Shown: piece after piece, positions 22,401 to 34,210 of the stretch
Layout: every line of letters starts with the position of its first letter
Numbering within the stretch: position 1 is the stretch's first letter
NCBI GenBank assembly: GCA_947179485.1
Contig: OX359249.1
Span: 37,124,250 to 37,188,249, forward strand
DNA length: 64,000 nt
From: Allacma fusca
Taxonomy: Eukaryota; Arthropoda; Collembola; Symphypleona; Sminthuridae
Direction: 5' to 3'
The notes under the pieces: generated by a model
What the model was told of the DNA's origin: nothing
Seen by the model: only the letters and a program-made list of their open reading frames with translations
The model's database searches: none
Program-made: the position numbers and the translations under genes

Positions 22401-23242
22401 CATTATAAGTACGGAAATAATAAACGTCATGAATTTTTATAGGTACATTTGCTCGCTAGGATTCGATATCTACTCTAGTAAATAAAGAATGACTCCACTC
22501 CAGCTTTAATAGTTTTCAATATTTATACCGTGGAAGCGTGAGATTTTTTAAATTCTCCAACGAGTAGTCCGGGTAAGCATTTGTGGGCAATTTACACCAG
22601 TGGCTTGGGATGGCACCAATGAAAGCGTAGACTAGATTGTGAAGAGCTGTCATGAAGCCACAGAAGGAGGCTAGCATGAATACCTGCAAAAGTCGTCAAA
22701 ATCAGATGAGTACAAGCATGTATCCTGCGATCAACCAGAAATTGTTTACATTAGCACTATGTGTACATATACTAGATATATCTACCCCCTTTACTCATAC
22801 GGTCTTCATTCATTGGGCAAACTGAATCATTTTGCAGGAGGTACATTCCACAAACAACATTAAGCAAGGTACGTTCACTAATGACATTATTTTCCTATTT
22901 TTACAGCTGCTGAAAATTTCCACACGGAATTGAGTGTAAAAAAGGTTTGTTTGGCGACTCTTTGTTTAAGAAGTAGGGCAATGATTATAGTAAAATTCAA
23001 ATGTATCAAATGTGGTGATAGGGGGAACGTGGAAAGAGTAGAAAATGCTTGTGTTAACAATATAGTAGTTACATTGAACTCACTTTAAATTGCCAAAATC
23101 CAGCCTCTCCACAAATCTTAAGTAAATCCTCGAAATTCTCAGCAGAGGGGCCATTTGCGCTGTCTGTTGAATCCGAGGAGCTGATTGTCACTTCATCCCC
23201 AGAATCTCCCTCACTTTTTTTCCTACTTGAAGTCTTCGGCAT
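19486..23242 (-). CDS. Organic cation transporter-like protein (SLC22 family, MFS)
   Basis: Eight exons on the minus strand: 23242-23084, 22683-22529, 22197-22038, 21317-21059, 20949-20633, 20440-20250, 20155-19732 and 19626-19486. Phases all agree, giving 601 aa. Signatures in order: Ser/Asp-rich cytosolic N-terminus; first helix with FMLASFCGF and AIPSHWC (about 54-81); long Cys-containing extracellular loop to about 158 (YEKCQ, TIASEWNLVC); MFS motif A GALSDKLGRKK (188-198); GRFILGASSPG; ESMGMDWRG; LPESPRWLIRQGR (303-315); SPRMRVRTL; YYGIALNAPNL; YATEVYPTLLRTYGLG; ILLPETRNKRLPET near the end. The family carries organic cations, carnitine or related solutes across the plasma membrane by facilitated diffusion or exchange. 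The substrate cannot be read from sequence. The ATG at 23242 is preferred; an in-frame upstream ATG at 23326 is possible. Confidence 0.93.
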
Positions 23243-23436
23243 GCTGTCGTTTGTGTGTGTGTGTAGGGTTAGCGGAAGATGTGGATAAGGTAGAGAGATA
23301 ATACTACACAATCTTTTCTGACACAAAAATTACAACTGTCCACTAGTGAGGTATTCTTCTGTACGCGGCTCGTTGGGTTTCTCAGATACTGTGTTTGTGT
23401 GTTTGGTTACAAGTATGTGTGATTCATGTAGGAACC
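23243..23436. promoter_or_regulatory. Putative bidirectional promoter
   Basis: Only about 194 bp separate the start codon of the SLC22 gene (minus, 23242) from the start of the divergent candidate gene (plus, 23437). The interval must hold both 5' UTRs and promoters if both genes are real. It has a short GTGTGTGT run; no core-promoter motif is clear enough to name. Confidence 0.3.
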
Positions 23437-24441
23437 ATGGATTTTCTTATGGCTGCGAGGAGATTAGAGAGTAAGTGGTAACTGGAGTTACTTATATACA
23501 TAGGAAGGACTTTGTGGCTGTAGGACACTGTATTTTCCTATGATTGATTCTGTGATGGATGCTGTAAGGGAACGAGCAGCACTAAAGGGATTGAGTATAG
23601 ATGGAACAAAAGACACTTTCGCTTCAAATGCAAATCAGACAAAGAAAGTGTGCAAAAGCGAATCCCAAAAGCTGCCTGCAAACGAGTGCTCTCGTGGGAC
23701 AGAACAACAGAGTACAGAGTGCCTGGGGCAGTAATTGCCACTAACTTTTCCTTGTTGTCAGCAAGCCTTTTCCAGCCAAATCCCCAGAGAATAGTTTTTT
23801 AGATCCCCCTCAAAAAAATGTTTTAATAGCAAGGATCACTAAATTTTTTTTCCCAGATTGGTAACTACAAGCGAGCACTTCACAAAATACAAGGGTAAGG
23901 AAACTGAGAGAGAATGTCACTGGAACAAAACGTGTGTCGAAGAGAAGATATGAAGTAGAGCAACAAGCTTCTCTTAAAAGAATAATCCGAGCTTCGCTTT
24001 CGCATCCCCACTGTTTTAACTATCAAAATTCTATGACACCAGAATAAACGTGCCTAATATTTTTGGTACTTAACCTAATGTCAAATTTACTGTGATTGTG
24101 AAATGTCTATCAATCCCTCCAACCTTAAGTGACGGTTGTACACCTAACAAAAAAATATTTATTTAATAGCCTTATCCAATTAATTTGAATATTTATAGCC
24201 TCATTCAAGCAAGGCTACTTTAATCCTTGTGAACAACAGCGGATAGTAACTATTTTTAAAATGTGAAATCAATTTCTAGCCTCTAGATACTTATACTTAT
24301 ATTTGCCAGTCATTCCTCTTGACAGGAATCTGCTATGACAAAAATAGATCACCACATAAATCAGATTTACTCTCGACAGCAAATACTTCTACCCTGATGA
24401 TGAAATTGATTCAAGATATCTCAATGAAATGTGCAGATTAA
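23437..24441 (+). CDS. Unidentified four-exon candidate gene
   Basis: Exons 23437-23477 (donor GTAACT), 23524-23730 (acceptor GGCTGTAG, donor GTAATT), 23857-23894 (acceptor TTTTTTTCCCAG, donor GTAAGG) and 24326-24441 (acceptor CTCTTGACAG, stop TAA) keep one frame through all junctions and give 133 aa. The first ATG has a good AACCATGG context. The N-terminal part (MDFLMAARRLESKW, MIDSVMDAVRERAALKGLSI) looks helical. The middle is polar and Cys/Ser/Thr-rich; the end has LMMKLIQDISMKCAD. No domain is recognised. If the exon-3 donor is not used, the frame ends at 23953 instead. Its position head to head with SLC22 supports a shared promoter. Confidence 0.35.
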
Positions 24442-24726
24442 AAAAACAAAACGGAGAGCTGAATCTGTGGTCAGAAATTACACTTCTCTCAAGCGGATGC
24501 AACGCATTTACATTAAAACACACAAAGTGTTCAAAAAATTGCTAGCAAAAACAAATATTTCTCGAAGCCTACCAGGCTCTCAAAACATGAATAAGAAGCA
24601 GCCACACCAAACAAAATCAAGCAGAATTCCTCCTTAAAACTAAATATAGATACTCTAAATAGTGTTAAAATGCTATCTCCAGTTTTTTTCCATACAAGTT
24701 CCTATTCTTAGTTAGGATTTGTATGC

Positions 24727-24966
24727 ATGTACATTGTAAATGTATATGTTAAATGTGTATCTGGTGTGAGTCGGTCGCTTAGTCCATTCAGTTACAAAGA
24801 CGAGAACAAATACTTGAGTGGTGAAATTCGAGGTAGGCCCATCCCTTTTACACAATGGTTAGTGAATGGATACTATCACATTTGGTCGCAAGAGTTGACA
24901 AGACAGTTGATTAATGCAATGTTAAGAAGAGCTCAATCGATGACGTCTCCCGGCTTGGATATCTGA
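24727..24966 (+). CDS. Hypothetical 79-aa ORF
   Basis: An ATG-initiated frame. The C-terminal 50 residues look protein-like (GRPIPFTQWLVNGYYHIWSQ then LTRQLINAMLRRAQ). It could be a terminal exon of the gene upstream on the same strand, but I found no junction to join them. No family is recognised. Confidence 0.18.
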   Translation: MYIVNVYVKCVSGVSRSLSPFSYKDENKYLSGEIRGRPIPFTQWLVNGYYHIWSQELTRQLINAMLRRAQSMTSPGLDI

Positions 24967-24969
24967 AAC

Positions 24970-27900
24970 AATTTAGAAGATAACCCGCGTAATTAATTTC
25001 ATCAACCAAGGCGTGACCTTAGGAATAAAATTAATTAAAATATTACATAAACTCATGAAGATGTTACCTACTACATAAATGCAACTATCAGCAGATGGTA
25101 CTTGATGCACGTTGCAGAGTGAAACTGAATTAGATCTAACAATAAGTATAAATGAGGTCACATAAATTCAGATGGAACGGAGTTTAATTGCCTCATTAAA
25201 ACAAGAAGAGGACAAGAAGTTAGTATCCATTGAAGTAAACTTCTAGCTTATGAGTATCACAAAAAAAATTATCAGAAAACATAAAAATACTGCGTATTTT
25301 TATGCTTCAGATCAGATTCATCCCATTTACTATAAGGACTGCTCTGCATTCCGTATGACTAAAATATTGCTTTTTGACTTCATAACTAATGAAAGCATAG
25401 GAATGAGTTGAGTCTTAAGTCAACATATTTCCTTGTATGTAGTAAATACTACTGAGGACATTTCATGCAAAACTATTTAAATGTCATCCGTGCAATTACT
25501 TTTCCTATGCACTAAAAACGTAAATGACCAGGTAAAGAATTGCATGGGACTAATTTTCAAATAAATTCAAAGTAAATAGATACTGCATACTTGCGGTAAG
25601 TTCTCTCTAATGAGGAATTTTATATTACTAAATGCATATTACTAAATGTGTACGACTGGAGGGACTGGAACTAATGAAGTCAATTAGGAGGGGGATCTAG
25701 GAAATCGTTTTTTGGCGGAAAGACAATACCACCGCTAATAACACTAATTGCAGTAACTCTACAAATGTCAAGAATTCCTAGGGACATTATTTGTTAATGT
25801 CACTTACTCCGAGACTGTGGATTTTTTATTATCATGACAAAATAAGAGCAAGTTATGTAACTTAAAGCTTTATAAAGCATGACATCAACCTAATTTAAAC
25901 TAAGTATGACAAGTAGCCCTGAATTATAAAGTTTAACAAATCATTGGAGTGTTACGTATGCATGTATCTAAACTTATATGTAACTCTACACATACAAACT
26001 TTTTTTTGCTGGTACAAGTCTTGTTACCACACCACTTGAATTTTAATTTTCAATAATATAAGTGTTAGCAACACATACTGTATGTCTCCTTCACAAGCAC
26101 AGGCTCAATCGTCCAGTTTCCTATCTATTATGAACATTTTACCATAGATCATCCAGGAAAGCCAATGCTTTGCTCTTCCAACCACCACAGACCAACATAT
26201 TATTTGTTGTTGTTTCCCCTTGCTTGTCACATCTTACAATTTCAGATAAGAAACTAGACAGATCTTCTAAAGTTTAGAAGCCAGGGATGCTTATCAGGAA
26301 CAACACATGACTGTGTGAGTACGTATTAATACCATGTACATACGAATGATCCAACTGCATTGTAAGTACATAGTAGTATCAGCATTACACGCAGTTCTGT
26401 GGTGTGAAATTAATTATGCAGACAATAAAAGGGTTTCGTTGGTTTAAGGAAGAGTTAATAGCTAAAAATAGCATGTCAAACTTTAGTCACTTGAATTCCA
26501 TATAATGTTTACATTGAGACTGGTAAATGATTCCAGTGTCTTGATGTACTTTGCAACACGACGACCTTCAAGAATTAAGTGTATTCAACACGCTGAGAGA
26601 TGATCATCTTTTCTTGGATATACACTACGTGACTTAGTAGCTCTGTTTCAGCAAATTAATTCCATACAGGATGATTGATTTGGTTCATATGAATGATACA
26701 AAATTAACGTTTTTGCGTTCCAATTTCATCCCCGAGCTTGTAACTTTTTGACGGATGTACACATTACTTTTGGTAGTGTAATTGTGCCTTATAATGTAAC
26801 AGGTTGGGGGATCATCCGCAAACCATCCTCCTACTTTTCCATGAATTTAGATTTCATCTCTCCCTTGAAAGACATTTCTAGTCCACTCTCCCTCTCTCGA
26901 CGCTCTATCACGAAGTCACATTGAATAATGAAAGCCCATAAAAATTCATTTTGAAAATTTCCACGACGTAGAAGTAAAAGCATATTCATATATCCCTACC
27001 ATCAAACGTCCCTAAAGTCTCCTGAACGCCATCAAGCATTCTCAAATTATGCATTTATTGCCCCACATACTTGAAATAACACTGCAATTAAACCGTAATA
27101 AAATGTGCAAAATCTATTGACATAACTTCTAAACGGTAATCTCAGGCTAGCAAGACCGGATGGTTATGGTGTTCAGAGGAGTGGTTTGAACTCATGAGCA
27201 ATAAATTACAAGCACGTGATGGAAATGTAATGTAATAATTATTGTACTGTATGCCAAAGTATCTATATTATTTCGTATGATGGAAAGGGAAAAATACAAT
27301 TCATTACAGAAAAGTACAAATTCATGCTGGGCTTAAAATAGCAGAGGATGCTTTGTTTCATGAGTGACGTTGATACACCACCAGAATTTTTTTCTTATTA
27401 AAAACTTTTAGTATCCAAAAAAAAACTTAACTATTGATATATTACTTGCAGATTGCAGTCGAGCAATCGATATTTTAGTGCTAACTAAGTGACAATAGAA
27501 CTTGCAACGAGCTCACGCATTCAAGGTGGAACACATGAATATGTAATAGCTCAATACTGCAATTAGTTTAAATGTAACAATGCAATGGCAGATCTCACTG
27601 TCAGTGTCAGTAATAATAATTACTGATGCATCTATTCAACATGTAAGGAAAATCAAAATAACCTTGCAATTGAGAAGGTGGTGTGTCATTTGCAGTCAAG
27701 TATGTGGAACTGCATGCAAAAAGCAGAAAATACTTGTATTCTTCACGCGGTCTTAAATTATGTACATCTTTATCAGCGGAGCAAACAATAATGTTTTTCC
27801 CTTTTAAAGTGAAACGCATCCTCATCACTGATTGTGCAATGGGCACCACACTAAATTCCCAGTGAATGGAATCCCCAATCAAGATTTACATACGCTGGGA

Positions 27901-30900
27901 GAACCTTGACAATGAGTTCCATAAAAATTCCATTACTCCAGTGATAAGATAATTATTATTGTTTTACAGGGAATCAAAACGATAAGTCAGTCAATAATTC
28001 TTTCTGTTTCAGCGTCACATAATCCGCTAGGGATCAAACCCCAAGTTTCAAAAACCGCCCAAATTAAATCACATTATTAATGGCTTATCATACATAGGTC
28101 CTTAAGAGTAGCTTATTGAACTCAGATAGTTCACATCAATCAGGTCCTATGTCAAATGTGAACTCCCAGAAATTTGAGCACACTCAGCAGGGATGTCATC
28201 AAAAATAGCTTGCCTCAATTCATAAATATTACTCTTACTTTGTTGATATTCATAATGCTTCAGGATCACTTGATCCTTTTTCAAGCAGTTTGAGAACGTG
28301 ATCCCGTGAGGCTTTGTGAATGTGCGTACGCTTCAAGTTTTTCAATATATGTTACACTATTGATTTAAACGGAGCTAATTCACTCCTGCTTTTCATTTAA
28401 CCTCATTCAATGATATTCAACTAAATCAGGACGAGTTTAAAGCATTAAAACTGCAGTGAGATATTTTTAAACTGGATTAAGGGAAAATATGAGAGATGTA
28501 TGACTCAATTTATCATGACTTAACAAACTGGTGAAGTAACCAAATTATAATTATAAAATCAAGACAGAATCACCCACAAATGTCCACAATAATTCAAACC
28601 TATACTCGTACGACATTATTGTTTTAATGGAATCAGATGGAATTTGAATGCACAGGAGAAGCTTACGCTATCTTCAAACAAATACTTTTTGAACCCTCCA
28701 ACACACTGGGTCCATTGAATTGCCAACGGCTCGAATTTGTACTCACATTCCGTACTCAATAACCTTAACTAATTAATGAAGCTACTGGAAGGGTTACGAT
28801 TTCCCATTAAATTAATTACTACTCACTCCGTAGTGCACTGTGGGAATCCAGACCCGGTCAACGGTTAGCAATCAACACATACAGTACAACAACAAATGCC
28901 TTGCGTCAAAGGGAAGGATCTCATTAAAGTTATAAGTGATACTTTTGCAAAAACAATTACAGATAATAGCGCCAGCAATGCATCCTGTCTAGTGTCGAAA
29001 TGGTCCGGGATAGTAATAAGGCTTATGTGGTTGAGCCGCCTTTGCCTACTTAAGATGATCACAATATCAAACGGCTAACCTCAACACTTGTCAAATGCGA
29101 AGGAATTTGCAGTTCCAAGGAAAACCGAATACTTTACGAAATTTCGAAAGTAATTCCCTGTATTCATGAATTAATTCAATTTAGTATGTAATATCCGTGC
29201 ATGAAAATAGCTGATGTGTACAAATGAGCTTCTATGTACGTACTCAAATATTAGAGTGTGGGACATGACATGGAATTTTATCTGAAATTTTTTTTGGCTT
29301 TTCTAAACTATGCACAGTATATACTGTATGTACTAAAAACATTTCCAGCCCTCTCTGTCATGTTACTTTTATTACAGCTAGTTACTTATCTGCTTACTGT
29401 AGGGCCTACAGTAAAGACCTTTAGACTGTGTTTGAATATTTGAAAAGTACGTGACACCTGCTAAGATGCAAAATTGACTATAGCTCGTAGGCAGCCCCAC
29501 AGTTAGACAGGTCGATTTATTTTCAATGAACTAACGAATAGTGCAGAATTACAAAACGTACAGATATATGGAAATCGATATACATATCTATAGAAATTGT
29601 CCAATAGGTTTGTGTAATTTCCTAATAACCAGCATTATATCATATCACTTTCTGTAACCTCGTCTATTAGCACTGTTTAATGTATAGCTCAGTCTTTTTA
29701 CGTCTCTAGTCTCTACTATCAATATTATTTATTTAATGTCATGTGGCAATAACGTTTGGTAAAATTTTCCCCATCTCTCACAATCAACTGAAAGATGGTG
29801 TTACAATTTGAATACATCTCCAATTTTCTGGATAAATAAAGTACCGTAGCCTGGTTTCAATACCCGTGTAAAAACTCGGAGGCTGGCACTGAAAAGTTTC
29901 TGTACTTCTACCATGTTTGGATGAGACATTTCGTCTCACTTGCCCCCCAGCATTAGTTACCGCTTGAAATAATGCGTGAACCGGTCGTGTTATTTCATTT
30001 TAGGTACTTCATACTCTATTCTCTACCTACAGTAGAATGCAAACAGTATCCATAGTTAGTCCATTTCCATCAGCATAAATATTCCCCGCCTGACTTCAGT
30101 GGATACACAAAAACTCATACGTTATCCACCGAAACAATTTATTGCAAGGGCTTCGTTAACTTCCTAGTATGGAATACATTAATGTTCGCTGTAATTACAG
30201 ATGACTTTGACTTTCCTAGGAGCACTTCCACTGATTCAATATTGTTAAACATACACAGGGAGCCACAAAGCCTTGTCTCTCACCCTTGTTCATAGAAGCA
30301 GCCCTGGTTAAAAAAAAGCAATATTCGAGCCCTCGATTTCTATAATTTTTTCCCCGAGGTTTTCAAAATTTGTCTTGTCTCGGTGCCTCAAAAACTCTTG
30401 AATAACGGTCGCGGATGTGGAGTTATTATTATTCTTTCAACGTATTAAATAACGCAAAGGGAAATTAAATCTAAAGATTTGTAATTCCGACAGCGTTCAT
30501 GTTTTATCTGTAACATGAACAGTACATAATATTCGGCACTCCGTTAATTTAGTGACGAATTCCTATTCACCACAAGGTAATTTAAGACGGGAATTAGTAA
30601 TACAAAATTGTCATGGAAGACGCGTACGTATCAACCAGGACTCACTATTTTGTTGCTAGAAGTTTAGGAAGAAGGCTATTACTACTATCACAAAGCCAGT
30701 GATATTCAAATAGTTGCCTATTTGCGTACAAAATTGATAAATTTCAAAATTTCCTGTATTTCCACAAAATCTTGGGTTTGCTCCACTTCCTTGACTGCTG
30801 TGCCAAGAGTTTTCCAGCCAGCGGGATAAAACAAATTTTGGAAAACCTGGAAGACAATTTGTTGGGAATTGGAGGAATTGAATATATTTTGCCATGACTC

Positions 30901-33900
30901 TTCAATGGTCTAGGGATGGAGAGGCAAAGGTTTTGTAGCACGCTGTACATGTACTCAAGGGAACGGAGTTTACATTCTCAATTCTCAAGTCTAGTGGAAA
31001 GTCATGGAATTAAGTGGAAGTTGATATGCATGTTAAAACTGCTAATTTGTGGAGCTAGTTACTGTGGCTAAATTAGATGCTCCAAGCTCACAATAATTTC
31101 TCTACGTGCCATTTTCGCAGGCTATTTATGAACTAAACCGGACTCTGATTTATATGCCAGAATAAGATATACGGGTATGAACGGGGTACAAAACTATTTC
31201 AAGGTGATTATCCTATTCTCTTTGCTGTAAGTGCCCCTTCCATTAGTACCCCTTTCTCCTTTGCTGACCCTTTGTGTGTGTGTGTACCTTTCATTAGAAA
31301 TACTACAAATAATCCGTCCAACTGCCGGTATGAATCTTTACATGTCTTTAAATAATAGATACACAAAGTTTTAGTTGCCAATGCGTAAATAAAACTGAAT
31401 AGCTGATACTCATTCGGTAAGGGAAGCCCAGGGGTAATGGAAGGTAAACAATTTGAATCTCTTCGATAATGATATTTGTCATAGGTATGTTCAGTATTCA
31501 TTCTGTATAGATTTATACTATTTAAGTATAATTACATCTATATGAACTAGATTATTAAATAAAGCGAATTTTGAAAAACATGGAACTATAAAGTACAGTA
31601 AGTCAACACACTGTTAGTTTCATTTAAGATAATCCGTAGTTAACTATACTCACTTCTGTCAAGAATCTCATCAACCCAGCTCACACCAACGCATCACATT
31701 ATTTGCAGCTAGGACTTATTAATTCCTGACCGGGTAACGTTGCCTACCAAAAGAGCTGACTCTATCCCCTTCATTTGACTAACAAAATGATGACTACGCT
31801 GTTATATGTATATTCAAGTCGAAAATATACATGGACTACCGTAATTACAAGCCTTGCATGTGCACTACACCCGAGTCATACATTCTTAATGCGACTATGG
31901 CTCTGCCTATGTATGCACGTACGTAATTGGGAATTTCAAATCATTGTGCATGTTAACTGCCTCTATGTTAATTTACGGAAAACATTGAGGACAAATTAGT
32001 ACATTTTGTGTTAGACTTGGAAATTAGAATGTTTCAGGGCTGGAAGGAAATGTGGGTTCAACCTTGCAGTCATCTTTGCTGATTGTTGTTTTCAAACCTC
32101 CACCCAAAACTGGTCCCCCCGAAAGTCCGTTTGCTGCCTCATGATATGATAGATATAAAAAACCTTATCAGCAAAGTAATCAAACAATGTCGTTCCTGGA
32201 AGTAAATATTTTCTTGCTGAGGTCATGCCTTGGTCTACCACTTTGTGATTAATAAATTATCTTCACTTCATTTATGTATATTCGGTCTTTTCAAGATAAA
32301 GATAAATAACCGAGGTGCGTATTTCGTATTTGATGAGATGCTGCAAATGCCCGTACTCGTCAATAATAGTGTTACTGCTGTAGGAGGGAGTTCATTACTT
32401 AAAATTTATTTTAGCTCGAAGAATTTTTTTTTTTCGGTAGAAAGAAAAAGAAGAAACAATTTTCTGTAGTGATACATGTATGGACGTAATTCTTTGTGGA
32501 TCCCCAGCATAGCTGCAATCTGTAATAAATTACTATTTGCTCTTTGGTTTTTATTAGCAAAGAGATTCTATTTAGTTTTTCATTACTGCTGAAGGGAGAA
32601 GTTAAAACAGAGACTACTATACCCATGACCACGGAGTACTATACAAGCCCTGATTTCAAAAGGCATTGCTCTCTACTTTTGGCAATTCTATGGAAGACTC
32701 TCCCAAAGAACCAATCTTGAACAAATAAAAAGCTAGGATTTTAAGTGGTACTGCGAAGGGATTTTCAGTCCACAAGATTGTAAGTTCTGCATAGGGATTA
32801 CATAATGAGTCATATATCCTGTGGGATTGACGGAATTCCCAACAAGGCTTATATTTATTGTCAAAGGCAAAGGCACAGGGCACAGTCATCAACTTTTGTT
32901 GGCAAAGCTACTAACTCCGAGCGATTTAAGACAGGGCTGGGGCGACACTATTGATCCTCATTTTAAAGTGAAAACTTTTCAAACAACCATACTAAAAGAT
33001 TAATTGCTGGTTCACAATTCCAGTGAACTGGATTCCCGTTTTTCGTCTGCTATGGTTTGCTTTTATTATGTTGGTTTTAAGTTGTTATTGTTCCAAGAAA
33101 TAATAATAAAAGTTGATTAATACGAGAAACGACTACTACTGGAACATAACCTTAAACTCGGAACATGAAAAACTACAACTGTTCAAAAAGACCTGCCAAT
33201 TAGTAGTCAGTATAAACAGCAATTAAATTGTCTGTCAAGAATTTCCAAGGTTTTTGACAGTTGTGTCCTTTAGTTTGGAGTCAATGAGGTGAAGTTACTA
33301 TTGTGTATCTACATATATGTCGAATGCTCATACATCCAGGCAGGTAATGCTAGCAGTGTACAAAAATTGCAAATATACATACATCTACTTCGAGCTCAGG
33401 GAAGTTGGGTCATTCACAGGCATTAGTATTTAAGCAGATGAAAACTAACTAATAAAGTAGCTAAATTAATGAATTTTTTATTACACACGTCTAGATGACA
33501 ATTCATGTTCTAACATCTTAGGTATCATCAACCGGAGCGAAAGAGCCTCAGCCTCAACTTAACGCCTCATTACAATTAAGAACAGAGTCGTAAAAATTTA
33601 AACATAGATATTGTGGTTGTAACTTGTAACCTGTACCTGGTCGTCGTATTACTGGCTTCCTGATATTCCTGACATTTACATTCTTGGTGAATACATAATG
33701 AATGGCTCATTGGTTTCTCGCTTAAGTAACACATTAATTTTCCCTTTACCCCTGCACCTTAAAATAGTTAATGGTGGCTATTCTTCACCACGTGCAAACA
33801 AAAAACACCAGGCTTTTAAACCAGGGTTTAAAGAGAAGGCACAATCACTTGAGTCATCCTTATCACAAAAAAGCTTAAACTGCAATAAAAACAACACTAT

Positions 33901-34170
33901 TGTGCCCTTTCGAAATGTGACATGTATTTTGTAACCAAGATAGCTTTCAGATACGAACTTCATTTCCGATTAATGTACTCATGTAGCTACTGAATATGGA
34001 ACTTTATTTAATACTTTGCAAACAAAATTTCTCACGCACACTTCTGTAATCCATTCATGCTGCTGTAGATTAATCATAATCATATGTGCTTTACTATGTA
34101 GACTGATGAAACATTTACAGAAGCCCTAGCGGTGTTTTCCTAGTAGTATGATATATCATATATATATCAC

Positions 34171-34176
<6 letters not shown>
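24970..34176. other. Long gene-poor stretch
   Basis: AT-rich sequence with scattered ORFs of 60-97 codons, none with a recognisable domain and most lacking good splice borders or an ATG. No tRNA or rRNA gene was found. It may be intergenic, or introns or UTR of a gene with exons I cannot identify. Confidence 0.45.

Positions 34177-34209
<33 letters not shown>
34177..34209. repeat. (AT)n microsatellite
   Basis: An uninterrupted AT dinucleotide run of about 33 bp, preceded by imperfect ATATC/ATATAC units from about 34150. Confidence 0.9.

Positions 34210-34210
<1 letters not shown>

Noticed and set aside
28018-28065. Second tRNA-like B-box (GGGGTTTGATCCC on minus)
   Set aside because: No A-box at the right distance and no cloverleaf; probably chance.
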